From Pseudomonas yangonensis (GTDB lineage Bacteria > Pseudomonadota > Gammaproteobacteria > Pseudomonadales > Pseudomonadaceae), in contig NZ_BLJU01000020.1 in assembly GCF_009932725.1 (NCBI RefSeq), positions 38,036-102,035 on the forward strand: a DNA stretch of 64,000 bases. Direction: 5' to 3'. Below are positions 25,381-37,865 of the stretch, piece after piece. Below the pieces are notes generated by a model that worked only from the letters and a program-made list of their open reading frames with translations, made no database searches and had not been told where the DNA came from. Each line of letters opens with the position of its first letter. Position 1 is the stretch's first letter. The position numbers were made by a program, and so were the translations under genes.

Positions 25381-27012
25381 TCAGACCTTCTTCGCTTTCT
25401 GCGCCAGCGCGGCGTTGACGAAACCGCTGAACAGCGGGTGACCGTCACGCGGCGTGGAGGTGAATTCCGGGTGGAACTGGCAAGCGACGAACCACGGATG
25501 ATCCGGCGCCTCGACCACTTCCACCAGCGCGCCGTCGCCAGAGCGGCCAGTGACCTTCAGGCCAGCCTCGGTCAGCTTCGGCAACAGGTTGTTGTTCACT
25601 TCGTAACGGTGACGGTGACGCTCGACGATCACGTCCTTGCCATAGCAATCGTGCACCTTGGAGCCGGCCTGCAGCTGGCAGTCCTGCGCACCCAGGCGCA
25701 TGGTGCCGCCCAGGTCGGAGTTCTCGCTGCGCTGCTCGACGCTGCCTGCAGCGTCCTGCCATTCGGTGATCAGGCCAACCACCGGGTGCTGGCTGGCCAT
25801 GTCGAATTCGGTGGAATTGGCATCGGTCCAGCCCACCACGTTACGGGCATATTCGATGACCGCGACCTGCATGCCGAGGCAGATGCCCAGGTAAGGGATC
25901 TTGTTCTCGCGGGCGTACTGCACGGTCTTGATCTTGCCTTCCACGCCGCGCAGACCGAAGCCGCCCGGGACCAGGATTGCATCGACGCCTTCGAGCAGGC
26001 CGGTGCCCTGGTTCTCGATATCTTCGGAATCGATATAACGCAGGTTGACCTTGGTGCGGTTCTGGATGCCGGCGTGACTCATCGCTTCGATCAGCGACTT
26101 GTACGCATCGAGCAGCTCCATGTACTTGCCGACCATGGCGATGGTGACTTCTTTCTCCGGATTGAGCTTGGCATCGACCACGCGATCCCACTCGGACAGG
26201 TCGGCGCCGCCGCACTCCAGACCGAAACGCTCGACGACGAAGTCATCCAGGCCCTGGGCATGCAGCACGCCCGGAATCTTGTAGATGGTGTCGACGTCTT
26301 CCAGGCTGATCACCGCACGCTCTTCGACGTTGGTGAACAGGGCGATCTTGCGGCGCGAGGACACATCGATCGGATGGTCGGAGCGGCACACCAGCACGTC
26401 CGGCTGCAGGCCGATGGAGCGCAGCTCCTTGACCGAATGCTGGGTCGGCTTGGTCTTGGTTTCGCCGGCGGTGGCGATGTAGGGCACCAGGGTCAGGTGC
26501 ATCAGCATGGCGCGTTTGGCGCCCACTTCCACACGCAGCTGGCGGATGGCCTCGAGGAACGGCTGCGACTCGATGTCACCGACGGTGCCGCCAATTTCCA
26601 CCAGAGCCACGTCGGCATCGCCGGCGCCCTTGATGATGCGACGCTTGATTTCGTCGGTGATGTGCGGAATCACCTGGATGGTTGCGCCCAGGTAGTCACC
26701 ACGGCGCTCCTTGCGCAGCACGTCTTCGTACACGCGGCCGGTGGTGAAGTTGTTGCTCTTGCTCATCGTGGTGCGGATGAAGCGCTCGTAGTGACCCAGG
26801 TCGAGGTCGGTCTCGGCGCCGTCGTGGGTGACGAACACCTCACCGTGCTGGAACGGGCTCATGGTGCCCGGATCGACGTTGATGTAAGGGTCCAGCTTGA
26901 GCATGGTGACCTTCAGGCCCCGCGCCTCCAGGATGGCCGCCAGTGAAGCCGAGGCGATGCCTTTCCCCAATGAAGAAACAACACCACCCGTGACGAAGAT
27001 GTAGCGCGTCAT
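25381..27012 (-). CDS. pyrG: CTP synthase
   Basis: PyrG aminates UTP to CTP using glutamine. The 543-residue protein has an N-terminal synthetase domain with the P-loop-like GGVVSSLGKGI at 9-19. Its C-terminal class I glutamine amidotransferase carries the nucleophile-cysteine motif GICLGMQ and the HPEF histidine/glutamate pair. ATG start, with 150 bases to tilS. Part of that gap probably carries the pyrG promoter. Confidence 0.99.
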   Translation of the reverse strand: MTRYIFVTGGVVSSLGKGIASASLAAILEARGLKVTMLKLDPYINVDPGTMSPFQHGEVFVTHDGAETDLDLGHYERFIRTTMSKSNNFTTGRVYEDVLRKERRGDYLGATIQVIPHITDEIKRRIIKGAGDADVALVEIGGTVGDIESQPFLEAIRQLRVEVGAKRAMLMHLTLVPYIATAGETKTKPTQHSVKELRSIGLQPDVLVCRSDHPIDVSSRRKIALFTNVEERAVISLEDVDTIYKIPGVLHAQGLDDFVVERFGLECGGADLSEWDRVVDAKLNPEKEVTIAMVGKYMELLDAYKSLIEAMSHAGIQNRTKVNLRYIDSEDIENQGTGLLEGVDAILVPGGFGLRGVEGKIKTVQYARENKIPYLGICLGMQVAVIEYARNVVGWTDANSTEFDMASQHPVVGLITEWQDAAGSVEQRSENSDLGGTMRLGAQDCQLQAGSKVHDCYGKDVIVERHRHRYEVNNNLLPKLTEAGLKVTGRSGDGALVEVVEAPDHPWFVACQFHPEFTSTPRDGHPLFSGFVNAALAQKAKKV

Positions 27013-27162
27013 GAAAAACCCTAGAAGTCTGCGTTTAAGCGGTCAGTGCCGCCGGGGAAAGCGAAGGAGCGCCATCGACAACACAATGGCAAGCTCGCCA
27101 AGCTCCCTGAGGGAGTCGGCAAAAGCTGTAGTAAGACGGGAGCGTAGTCTACCCGAAAGGCC

Positions 27163-28485
27163 TTACCAGCTCAAACCTTGCGCGCCGATAGGCGGCGACC
27201 AGTGCAGACGCACTCCCCGCGCCTCGATTCCTGGCGCTTGCGTCAGGTTCGCCACCGCCATCAGCTCATCGCCATCGAACAGCAGCGGCAGGCGTGAACG
27301 CACGAATGGCGGCACGCGCATCTCGTTCAGCAAGCGTTTGAGATCACGCCGACCACGTCCCGGCACCTGCAGCGACTCGCCGCCCACGCGGTAACGCAGA
27401 TGCCAGTGACCTCGAGGCAGTTCGCCGGACAGGTTCACACGACCATTGCCGGGGAGTTCGACCGAATCGGTAAGGGCAGCGTTGAGCAAACCCAGCGGTA
27501 GCGGCGGCTTCAGCCAGTCACCGCTGAGCCACCAGAGCCGCCCCTCTGCCCTGTGCAGCTCGCCATCGGCCAGTTTCCAGATCGGCGTCGCATCCGCAGC
27601 TGCATCACGCAGGTCGTACCAACCGGCCCAATGGTCGCTGTCGGGCATTCGGCTCATGGGCGCCAGCCAATGCCGCAGCAGGTTGCGCTGACGCGCATCG
27701 CTCAGCGCGGCCACGGCCGACAAATCCAGAGAAGGCAACGGCAGCCAGGGCAAAGCGCAAACGCCACGAGCAGCCAGCAGGTCCATCTCGGCCAGTTCTT
27801 CCAACAATTGCTGAGTTTCGCTCAAATGGCCGGCGCTGCGCGCAAGGCTTGCCGCCACCTGCGGCCAGCGCTCGGCCAGCAGCGGCATAATCTGCCTGCG
27901 CAGGAAATTGCGACTGAAGCGCTCGTCGGCATTGCTCGGATCCTCGATCCAGGCAAGCCCATGGCTTTGCGCATAGGCATGCAATTCGGCCCGCGAGCAG
28001 CCGAGCAAGGGCCGAAGCAGAGTGCCGCGACCCAGTACGCGACTGGCCGGCATGGCCGCCAGGCCGCGCACGCCAGCCCCACGCAGCAGACGAAACAGCA
28101 GGGTTTCGGCCTGGTCGTCGCGATGCTGGGCGCCTAGCAATACCTCGCCCGAGCCCAACCGCTCAGCGAACGCCGCATATCGCGCCCGCCGCGCGGCCTG
28201 CTCCAGGCTGGCCCCCGGCGCCACCTGCACCCTGACGATGTCCAGTGGAATACCCAGCCGCGCGCAAACCTGCGCGCAATGCTCAGGCCAGGCATCGGCC
28301 GTCGGCTGCAGGCCATGATGGACATGAATGGCGGACAGCGCGGGCAGTTCCTCGTGTCTCGCCCAGGCGGCGAGCAGATGCAGCAGCACGCTGGAATCCA
28401 GGCCACCGGAGAAGGCGATACGCCAGGCAGGAGCCGTGCGCCACGACTGCAGGGCCTGGCGCAGGCGAAGTTCGAGAGGAGTCAT
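27163..28485 (-). CDS. tilS: tRNA(Ile)-lysidine synthase
   Basis: TilS attaches lysine to C34 of the CAU anticodon of tRNA-Ile, changing both its identity and its codon reading. The PP-loop SGGLDSS is at 26-32, and the 440-residue length includes the two C-terminal substrate-recognition domains typical of the E. coli-type enzyme. ATG start. It lies between accA and pyrG on the same strand, separated from accA by a terminator. Confidence 0.97.
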   Translation of the reverse strand: MTPLELRLRQALQSWRTAPAWRIAFSGGLDSSVLLHLLAAWARHEELPALSAIHVHHGLQPTADAWPEHCAQVCARLGIPLDIVRVQVAPGASLEQAARRARYAAFAERLGSGEVLLGAQHRDDQAETLLFRLLRGAGVRGLAAMPASRVLGRGTLLRPLLGCSRAELHAYAQSHGLAWIEDPSNADERFSRNFLRRQIMPLLAERWPQVAASLARSAGHLSETQQLLEELAEMDLLAARGVCALPWLPLPSLDLSAVAALSDARQRNLLRHWLAPMSRMPDSDHWAGWYDLRDAAADATPIWKLADGELHRAEGRLWWLSGDWLKPPLPLGLLNAALTDSVELPGNGRVNLSGELPRGHWHLRYRVGGESLQVPGRGRRDLKRLLNEMRVPPFVRSRLPLLFDGDELMAVANLTQAPGIEARGVRLHWSPPIGAQGLSW

Positions 28486-28493
28486 CGGCCAAG

Positions 28494-28524
28494 CTTAAAC
28501 AACAATGGGCCCGAAGGCCCATTG
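28494..28524 (-). terminator. Rho-independent terminator of accA
   Basis: A 9-bp stem CAATGGGCC/GGCCCATTG with a four-base loop (28503-28524) is followed on the minus strand by TTGTTTAAGC. Confidence 0.85.
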
Positions 28525-28543
28525 AGATATGCGCTGAAAGAAC

Positions 28544-29494
28544 TCAGGCGATGCCGTAGCTCATCAGACGATCGTAACGGCGCTTGAGCAGCGCATCGGT
28601 ATCGTGCTTCTGCAGGCTGGCGAGCTGCTTGGTCAGCTCCTGACGGATCGACTCCGATGCCGCAACCGGATCACGGTGCGCGCCGCCCAGCGGCTCGGCG
28701 ATCACCTGATCGACGATACCCAGGTCCTTCAGGCGCTCGGCGGTAATGCCCATGGCTTCGGCGGCGTCCGGAGCCTTCTCGGCAGTCCGCCAGAGGATCG
28801 AGGCGCAACCTTCCGGCGAGATTACCGAGTAGGTGGAGTACTGCAGCATGTTCAGCTGGTCGCAGACGCCGATGGCCAGCGCACCGCCGGAGCCACCCTC
28901 ACCGATTACGGTGGCGATGATCGGAGTCTTCAGGCGTGCCATCACGCGCAGGTTCCAGGCGATGGCCTCGCTCTGGCCCCGCTCTTCAGCGTCGATACCC
29001 GGGTAGGCGCCGGGAGTGTCGATGAAGGTGAGAATCGGCATCTTGAAGCGCTCAGCCATTTCCATCAGACGGCAGGCCTTGCGGTAGCCCTCGGGACGCG
29101 GCATGCCGAAGTTGCGGCGCACCTTCTCGCGCACTTCGCGGCCCTTCTGGTGACCGATGATCATCACCGGCTGATCACCCAGGCGCGCCACACCACCGAC
29201 GATGGCGGCGTCGTCGGAGAAGTGACGGTCGCCGTGCAGCTCATCGAACTCGGTAAAGATGTGCTGGATGTAGTCCAGCGTGTAGGGCCGGCGCGGGTGG
29301 CGCGCGAGCTGCGCGATCTGCCAGCTGGTCAGGTTGCCGAAGATGCTTTCGGTCAGGGCGCTGCTCTTGTCCTGCAGGCGGGCAATCTCGTCGCCGATAT
29401 TCAGCGCGTTGTCATTGCCAACCAGGCGTAGCTCTTCGATCTTGGCTTGCAGGTCGGCGATCGGCTGTTCGAAATCGAGGAAATTCGGGTTCAT
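28544..29494 (-). CDS. accA: Acetyl-CoA carboxylase carboxyltransferase subunit alpha
   Basis: AccA pairs with AccD to move the carboxyl group from biotin to acetyl-CoA, the first committed step of fatty-acid synthesis. The 316 residues show the crotonase-like core with FIDTPGAYPGIDAEERGQ and GEGGSGGALAI. I chose ATG 29494 (MNPNFLDFEQPI), as in other gammaproteobacteria; an ATG nine codons upstream is possible. It follows dnaE by 137 bases. Confidence 0.97.
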   Translation of the reverse strand: MNPNFLDFEQPIADLQAKIEELRLVGNDNALNIGDEIARLQDKSSALTESIFGNLTSWQIAQLARHPRRPYTLDYIQHIFTEFDELHGDRHFSDDAAIVGGVARLGDQPVMIIGHQKGREVREKVRRNFGMPRPEGYRKACRLMEMAERFKMPILTFIDTPGAYPGIDAEERGQSEAIAWNLRVMARLKTPIIATVIGEGGSGGALAIGVCDQLNMLQYSTYSVISPEGCASILWRTAEKAPDAAEAMGITAERLKDLGIVDQVIAEPLGGAHRDPVAASESIRQELTKQLASLQKHDTDALLKRRYDRLMSYGIA

Positions 29495-29546
29495 AGTCAT
29501 CCGTCTTGCGTCGACGGCCAAGTGGCCGGGGAGCTGTATCCATTAG

Positions 29547-29572
29547 GCGCCCTACCTTAAGGGATAGGGCGC
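29547..29572 (-). other. Perfect stem-loop in the accA 5' leader
   Basis: GCGCCCTA (29547-29554) pairs with TAGGGCGC (29565-29572), with a CCTTAAGG palindrome inside the loop. It lies between dnaE and accA. There is no T tail, so this is either a weak dnaE terminator or a leader structure; the role is unknown. Confidence 0.5.
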
Positions 29573-29631
29573 AGCGGGTCGACACCCTCGGGTGCCTTTG
29601 CTGTCACGAAGAGAAATTTTCCTCTCGCATA

Positions 29632-33162
<3,531 letters not shown>

Positions 33163-33233
33163 GGGCGGCCTTGCAGGTGAAAACGACAAAGCGCCGATTG
33201 TAGCCTAAGCGGGTCTGTCTTAGGGCCAGAGGT

Positions 33234-33860
33234 TCAGATGGTGGCGGCGATGCAATCGACGACCACAGGCTCGAGCAGCGCGCGCACCGGCGCGAAGGAA
33301 CGCCGATGAATGGGCGTCGGGCCCAGGCGCTGCAGGGCTTCGAGGTGAACGGGCGTGGGGTAGCCCTTGTGCCCGGCGATACCGTAGCCGGGATAGCGGC
33401 GGTCCATTTCGAGCATCTCGCGGTCGCGGCTGACCTTGGCCAGAATCGAAGCCGCGGCGATGGCCGGTACTCGGCTGTCGCCCCTGACCACTGGCGCGCT
33501 GGGCACCGCCAGCCTGGGGCAGCGGTTGCCATCGATCAGCGCCAGTTTCGGCGTCACGCTCAGGCCTTCGACAGCGCGCTGCATGGCCAGCATGGTGGCA
33601 TGCAGGATGTTCAGGCGGTCGATCTCTTCCACCTCGGCGCGGGCGATACACCAGGCCAGTGCCTTCTCGCGGATTTCGTCGAACAGCACTTCGCGACGCG
33701 CCTCGGTAAGCTTCTTCGAGTCGTTCAGGCCGATGATCGGCCGCGTCGGGTCAAGGATCACCGCCGCCGTGACCACCGCGCCGCAGAGCGGACCACGGCC
33801 GACCTCGTCGACGCCGGCGACCAGTTCTTCGACCAGGGTGAAATCGAGGCCCAGCTGCAT
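33234..33860 (-). CDS. rnhB: Ribonuclease HII
   Basis: RNase HII nicks DNA at misincorporated ribonucleotides and at RNA-DNA hybrids. The 208-residue protein has the catalytic AGVDEVGRGPL with Asp18 and Glu19, and the later conserved acidic residues near GNRCPRL and SRDREM. Its ATG overlaps the last base of the lpxB stop, so the two are translationally coupled. Confidence 0.97.
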   Translation of the reverse strand: MQLGLDFTLVEELVAGVDEVGRGPLCGAVVTAAVILDPTRPIIGLNDSKKLTEARREVLFDEIREKALAWCIARAEVEEIDRLNILHATMLAMQRAVEGLSVTPKLALIDGNRCPRLAVPSAPVVRGDSRVPAIAAASILAKVSRDREMLEMDRRYPGYGIAGHKGYPTPVHLEALQRLGPTPIHRRSFAPVRALLEPVVVDCIAATI

Positions 33861-34993
33861 CAGTCGCGCCCCGCCAGCTTGAGCACCGCATCGGCCGCCG
33901 ACACCGAAGCATCGCGGCGCAGCGCACGGTGAATCACGTCGAAGCCCTCGGTCTGCACCTGACCACCATCGATCAGCGGCGCCACCGTCTGAGCCAGGGC
34001 CTCCGGCGTCGCTGCATCCTGAATCAGCTCAGGTACCAACAAACGCTCGGCCAGCAGATTGGGCAGCGAAATATAGGGACTTTTGACCAGGCGCTTGAGA
34101 ATGCGATAAGTCAATGGAGCCACACGGTAGGCCACCACCATCGGCCGCTTGTACAGCAGCGCTTCCAGGGTCGCGGTACCCGAGGCGATCAACACCGCAT
34201 CACAGGCGGCCAGGGCCTCATGGGAACGGCCGTTGAGCAGGGTCAACGGCAGATCACGCCCGGCCAGCATCTGCTCCAGCTGCTCGCGACGCTCAGGCGT
34301 GGCGCAGGGCAGCAGGAAGCGAACACCCGGGCGAAGTGAGCGCAGGCGAATGGCCGCATCGAGAAACAACTCGCCGAGACGCGCAACCTCGCCGCCGCGA
34401 CTCCCCGGCATCAATGCGACTACCGGCTCGTCTTGCGGCAGATCCAGCGCATCGCGCGCACCAGCACGATCAGCCTGTTGCGGAATGGCGTCAGCCAGCG
34501 GATGACCGACGAAACGCACCGGCACCTGGTGTTCGTCGTAGAACTGCGCCTCGAACGGGAACAGGGTCAGCATCAGATCGCAGGCTTCACGAATCTTCAG
34601 CACGCGTTTCTGCCGCCAGGCCCAGACCGAGGGGCTGACGTAATGCACGGTCTTGATCCCGGCACGGCGCAGCTTGAGCTCAAGCCCCAGATTGAAATCC
34701 GGGGCATCGATGCCGATGAACACGTCCGGCTTTGCGGCAATCAGATCGCGAGCGAGCTGGCGACGACGACCGAGCAGCTCGAACAGACGGCCGAGCACCT
34801 CGACCAGGCCCATGACCGCCAGGCGCTCCATGGGGAAGTAGGATTTCAGGCCCTCGGCTTCCATGCGCCCACCACCGACGCCGATGAATTCGGCATCCGG
34901 ATGGCGCGCCTTGATGGCCTGCATCAGGCCGGAACCGAGGATGTCACCGGACGCCTCACCAGCGACCAGTGCGACGCGAAGAGGTCTGTTCAT
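33860..34993 (-). CDS. lpxB: Lipid-A-disaccharide synthase
   Basis: LpxB joins UDP-2,3-diacylglucosamine and lipid X into the lipid A disaccharide at the inner membrane surface. The 377 residues contain the family's AGEASGD N-terminal motif, VSPSVWAWR and ALMPGSRGGEV. It starts five bases after the lpxA stop, in the lpxD-fabZ-lpxA-lpxB chain. Confidence 0.98.
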   Translation of the reverse strand: MNRPLRVALVAGEASGDILGSGLMQAIKARHPDAEFIGVGGGRMEAEGLKSYFPMERLAVMGLVEVLGRLFELLGRRRQLARDLIAAKPDVFIGIDAPDFNLGLELKLRRAGIKTVHYVSPSVWAWRQKRVLKIREACDLMLTLFPFEAQFYDEHQVPVRFVGHPLADAIPQQADRAGARDALDLPQDEPVVALMPGSRGGEVARLGELFLDAAIRLRSLRPGVRFLLPCATPERREQLEQMLAGRDLPLTLLNGRSHEALAACDAVLIASGTATLEALLYKRPMVVAYRVAPLTYRILKRLVKSPYISLPNLLAERLLVPELIQDAATPEALAQTVAPLIDGGQVQTEGFDVIHRALRRDASVSAADAVLKLAGRD

Positions 34994-34998
34994 AGGAA

Positions 34999-35775
34999 TC
35001 AGCGGGTGATGCCGCGGGTGGAAGCCTGGATGGAATCGCGGAAGATCGCCACTTCGGGGAACTGGGCGGCGGACTCGGCGAGGTCCGTCAGCGCCTGCTC
35101 GACGGTAAGCCCCTGGCGGTAGACCAGCTTGTAAGCCTTGCGCAATGCAGCGATGGCTTCGGCCGAGAAGCCACGCCGACGCATTCCTTCGAAGTTCATG
35201 CTGCGTGCTTCGGCCGGGTTACCGAACACCGTAACGAAGGCCGGAACATCCTTGCCAATGGCGGTGCCCATGCCGGAAAAGCTGTGCGCACCGATGCGGC
35301 AGAACTGATGCACCAGGGTGAAGCCGGACAGGATCGCCCAGTCGTCGACCCAGACATGGCCAGCCAACGCCGTGTTGTTGACCAGAATGCAGTGATTGCC
35401 GATCACGCTGTCGTGCCCGATGTGGGCATAGGCCATGATCAGATTGTGATCGCCGATGGTGGTTTCGCTGCGATCCTGCACGGTGCCACGGTGAATGGTG
35501 ACGCCTTCACGGATGGTGTTGTGATCGCCGATCACCAGGCGCGTCGCCTCACCCTTGTACTTCAGGTCAGGCGTGTCTTCACCCACCGAGGAAAACTGGT
35601 AGATGCGGTTGTGCTTGCCGATCACGGTCGGACCCTTGAGCACGACGTGCGGGCCGATGACTGTACCCTCGCCGATTTCCACATCGGGCCCGACAATGCT
35701 CCAAGGGCCAACGACGACGTCGTCGGCCAACCTGGCACTGGGGTCGATGATCGCGCGAGGGTCAATCGAACTCAT
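34999..35775 (-). CDS. lpxA: UDP-N-acetylglucosamine acyltransferase
   Basis: LpxA adds a 3-hydroxyacyl chain to UDP-GlcNAc, the first step of lipid A synthesis. The 258 residues form a left-handed beta helix of hexapeptide repeats. The catalytic histidine is His121 in IGHDSVIGNHC, and the C-terminal helical domain follows. Its ATG overlaps the fabZ stop by four bases. Confidence 0.98.
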   Translation of the reverse strand: MSSIDPRAIIDPSARLADDVVVGPWSIVGPDVEIGEGTVIGPHVVLKGPTVIGKHNRIYQFSSVGEDTPDLKYKGEATRLVIGDHNTIREGVTIHRGTVQDRSETTIGDHNLIMAYAHIGHDSVIGNHCILVNNTALAGHVWVDDWAILSGFTLVHQFCRIGAHSFSGMGTAIGKDVPAFVTVFGNPAEARSMNFEGMRRRGFSAEAIAALRKAYKLVYRQGLTVEQALTDLAESAAQFPEVAIFRDSIQASTRGITR

Positions 35776-36212
35776 AGCTTGCGTTCCGCACAGATAATTT
35801 CAGCGGAGCAGACTTCCTTGCCATCGACCGTGGCACGGCATTCGAATTTCCAGATACTGCGACGGTCGCTCAGGTACTTGGCTTCCAGCGTGAGCTGATC
35901 GCCCGGCAGCACCGGCGAGCGGAAACGCAGCTTGTCGGAGCCGACGAAGTAATAAAGAGTGCCGTCGGCCGGCTTCACACCCATCATCTTGAAGCCGAGG
36001 ATACCGGCAGCTTGCGCCATGGCCTCGATAATCAGGACGCCCGGCATGATCGGATGCTCGGGAAAGTGACCGTTGAAGAACGGCTCATTGATGCTGACAT
36101 TCTTATAGGCGCGAATCTGCTTGCCTTCGACGTCCAGGTCCACCACACGATCCACCAGCAGGAACGGATAGCGGTGCGGCAAATATTCACGAATTTCGTT
36201 GATGTCCATCAT
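35772..36212 (-). CDS. fabZ: 3-hydroxyacyl-ACP dehydratase FabZ
   Basis: FabZ dehydrates 3-hydroxyacyl-ACP in fatty-acid elongation and so competes with LpxA for the same substrate. The 146-residue hot-dog fold has the active residues His49 (GHFPEHP) and Glu63. Two consecutive ATGs at 36212 and 36209 open the frame. It overlaps lpxA and is preceded by a terminator-like hairpin after lpxD. Confidence 0.97.
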   Translation of the reverse strand: MMDINEIREYLPHRYPFLLVDRVVDLDVEGKQIRAYKNVSINEPFFNGHFPEHPIMPGVLIIEAMAQAAGILGFKMMGVKPADGTLYYFVGSDKLRFRSPVLPGDQLTLEAKYLSDRRSIWKFECRATVDGKEVCSAEIICAERKL

Positions 36213-36227
36213 TTCCGGTTAAGCCTG

Positions 36228-36261
36228 TAAGAAAAGAAAAGAGCACGGTCACGCCGTGCTC
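36228..36261 (-). terminator. Terminator-like hairpin at the lpxD/fabZ junction
   Basis: GAGCACGG (36241-36248) and CCGTGCTC (36254-36261) form the stem, which overlaps the lpxD stop codon. On the minus strand it is followed by TTTTCTTTTC. It should reduce, if not stop, read-through into fabZ-lpxA-lpxB. Confidence 0.75.
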
Positions 36262-37315
36262 AGGCATCAGATGAGACGTTTGCCGTCTGGGTCACGGCGG
36301 CCAGCTGTTTTTCCAGCTCACGCAGACGCTTGGCCATCTCGTCCAACTGACGAATGCGGGCCGCGCTCTTCTTCCACTCGCCCGCCGGCTGCATGGCGGT
36401 ACCGGAAGAATAGGCGCCCGGCTCGGTGATCGAACGGGTCACCATGGTCATACCGGTAACGAACACGTTGTCGCATACCTCGATATGACCCACCATGCCC
36501 ACGCCACCGGCGATCATGCAGTTCTTGCCGATTTTGGTGCTGCCGGAAATTCCGCAGCAACCTGCCATCGCGGTGTTATCACCCACCTGCACGTTGTGCG
36601 CGATCATGATCTGGTTATCCAGCTTCACGCCATTGCCGATCAGGGTATCGGACAGCGCACCGCGATCCACCGTGGTATTGGCACCGATCTCGACGTCATC
36701 GCCGATGGTCACCCCACCGATCTGTGCGATCTTCTGCCAGACGCCTTTTTCATTGGCGAAACCGAAGCCTTCGCCACCGATCACCGCACCGGACTGAATC
36801 ACCACACGCTTGCCGATCTGCACGTCGTGGTACAGCGTCACGCGGGGGGCCAACCAGCCGCCATCACCGATCACACTGCGGGCACCGATCACGCAATGGG
36901 CACCGATGCTCACCTCGGCGCCGATACGTGCACCACTCTCGATCACCGCATAAGGGCCAACACTGGCACTGGGATCGACCACGGCGTCGCCGGCGACCTG
37001 CGCAGTGACATGAATGCCGGGCTCTGCCTTGGGCTTGCGATCGAACAGATGGGAAAGCTGGGCGTATGCCAGATAAGGATTGGCAACGATCAGCGCGTCG
37101 CCGGCGTAGCCCTCTGCATCTGCTGCAGTCAGCAGCACGGCACCGGCCCGGCTTTGAGCCAGGAATTTGCGGTACTGGGCATTGGCCAGGAAGCTTAACT
37201 GTTCGGGCCTGGCCTCCTGTAAGGTGGCCAGGCCCGTAATGACCTTAGCTTCGGCGCCACGCAGGGTGGCGCCCAGGCGCTCGGCCAATTGGCCGAGAGT
37301 AACTGTCACAGTCAT
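36260..37315 (-). CDS. lpxD: UDP-3-O-(3-hydroxyacyl)glucosamine N-acyltransferase
   Basis: LpxD adds the second, N-linked acyl chain in lipid A synthesis. The 351-residue protein has an N-terminal uridine-binding domain and then hexapeptide repeats with the catalytic-histidine region IMIAHNVQVGDN. The C-terminal helix (MAKRLRELEKQLAAV) is typical. The ATG at 37315 is preferred to an in-frame TTG six bases upstream. It follows skp with a two-base gap. Confidence 0.97.
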   Translation of the reverse strand: MTVTVTLGQLAERLGATLRGAEAKVITGLATLQEARPEQLSFLANAQYRKFLAQSRAGAVLLTAADAEGYAGDALIVANPYLAYAQLSHLFDRKPKAEPGIHVTAQVAGDAVVDPSASVGPYAVIESGARIGAEVSIGAHCVIGARSVIGDGGWLAPRVTLYHDVQIGKRVVIQSGAVIGGEGFGFANEKGVWQKIAQIGGVTIGDDVEIGANTTVDRGALSDTLIGNGVKLDNQIMIAHNVQVGDNTAMAGCCGISGSTKIGKNCMIAGGVGMVGHIEVCDNVFVTGMTMVTRSITEPGAYSSGTAMQPAGEWKKSAARIRQLDEMAKRLRELEKQLAAVTQTANVSSDA

Positions 37316-37317
37316 GC

Positions 37318-37821
37318 TCAACGCATCTGGTTCATGCGCTCGATGACCTGGCGGGTGATGTCGTACTGAGGCTTGACATCGATCACCGCGCCACGCTCGA
37401 GCACCAGGTCAAAGTTTCCGTTCTTGATCACTTCCTCGACGGCCTTGTCCAGGTTCGGCTTGAGCTTGGCCAGCATTTCACGGTCGGCGATGGCCTTGGC
37501 TTCGTTCAGCTCCTTGGACTGGAACTGGAAGTCACGGGCCTTTTGCTTGAACTCGAGCTCGAGGCGCTCGCGCTCGGCCTGCTGCATCTTCTCGCCATCC
37601 TTGACCATGCGATCCTGAATGCGCTTGGCATCGCTTTCCAGAGTCTTGAGCTTGTTCAGCTGCGGGCCGAACTTCTTCTCGGCATCGACCGCATAGCGCT
37701 TGGCTGCATCCGACTCGAGCAGCGCCATCTGATAGTTCAGCACGGCCACCTTCATCTCGGCGAACGCCGGAGTGGCGATCAGGGCGGCGGTGAACAGAAC
37801 CAGTTGAGTCAACTTACGCAC
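37318..37821 (-). CDS. skp: Periplasmic chaperone Skp/OmpH
   Basis: Skp holds unfolded outer-membrane proteins on their way to the BAM complex. The product has a signal peptide ending TPAFA, then EMKVAVLNYQMALL, a long coiled coil rich in Lys and Glu, and a C-terminal VIERMNQMR. The GTG at 37821 is preceded by CAGGAG at ideal spacing, giving 167 residues; a TTG six codons upstream is less likely. It lies directly downstream of bamA. Confidence 0.95.
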   Translation of the reverse strand: MRKLTQLVLFTAALIATPAFAEMKVAVLNYQMALLESDAAKRYAVDAEKKFGPQLNKLKTLESDAKRIQDRMVKDGEKMQQAERERLELEFKQKARDFQFQSKELNEAKAIADREMLAKLKPNLDKAVEEVIKNGNFDLVLERGAVIDVKPQYDITRQVIERMNQMR

Positions 37822-37865
37822 AATGCACTCCTGCAACAAAACTGTTGGCTTTCGGTGAATGACTT

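Noticed and set aside
24661..26946. Open frame of 761 codons on the plus strand
   Set aside because: It is antisense to kdsA and pyrG, which are certain genes; the product has no family features.
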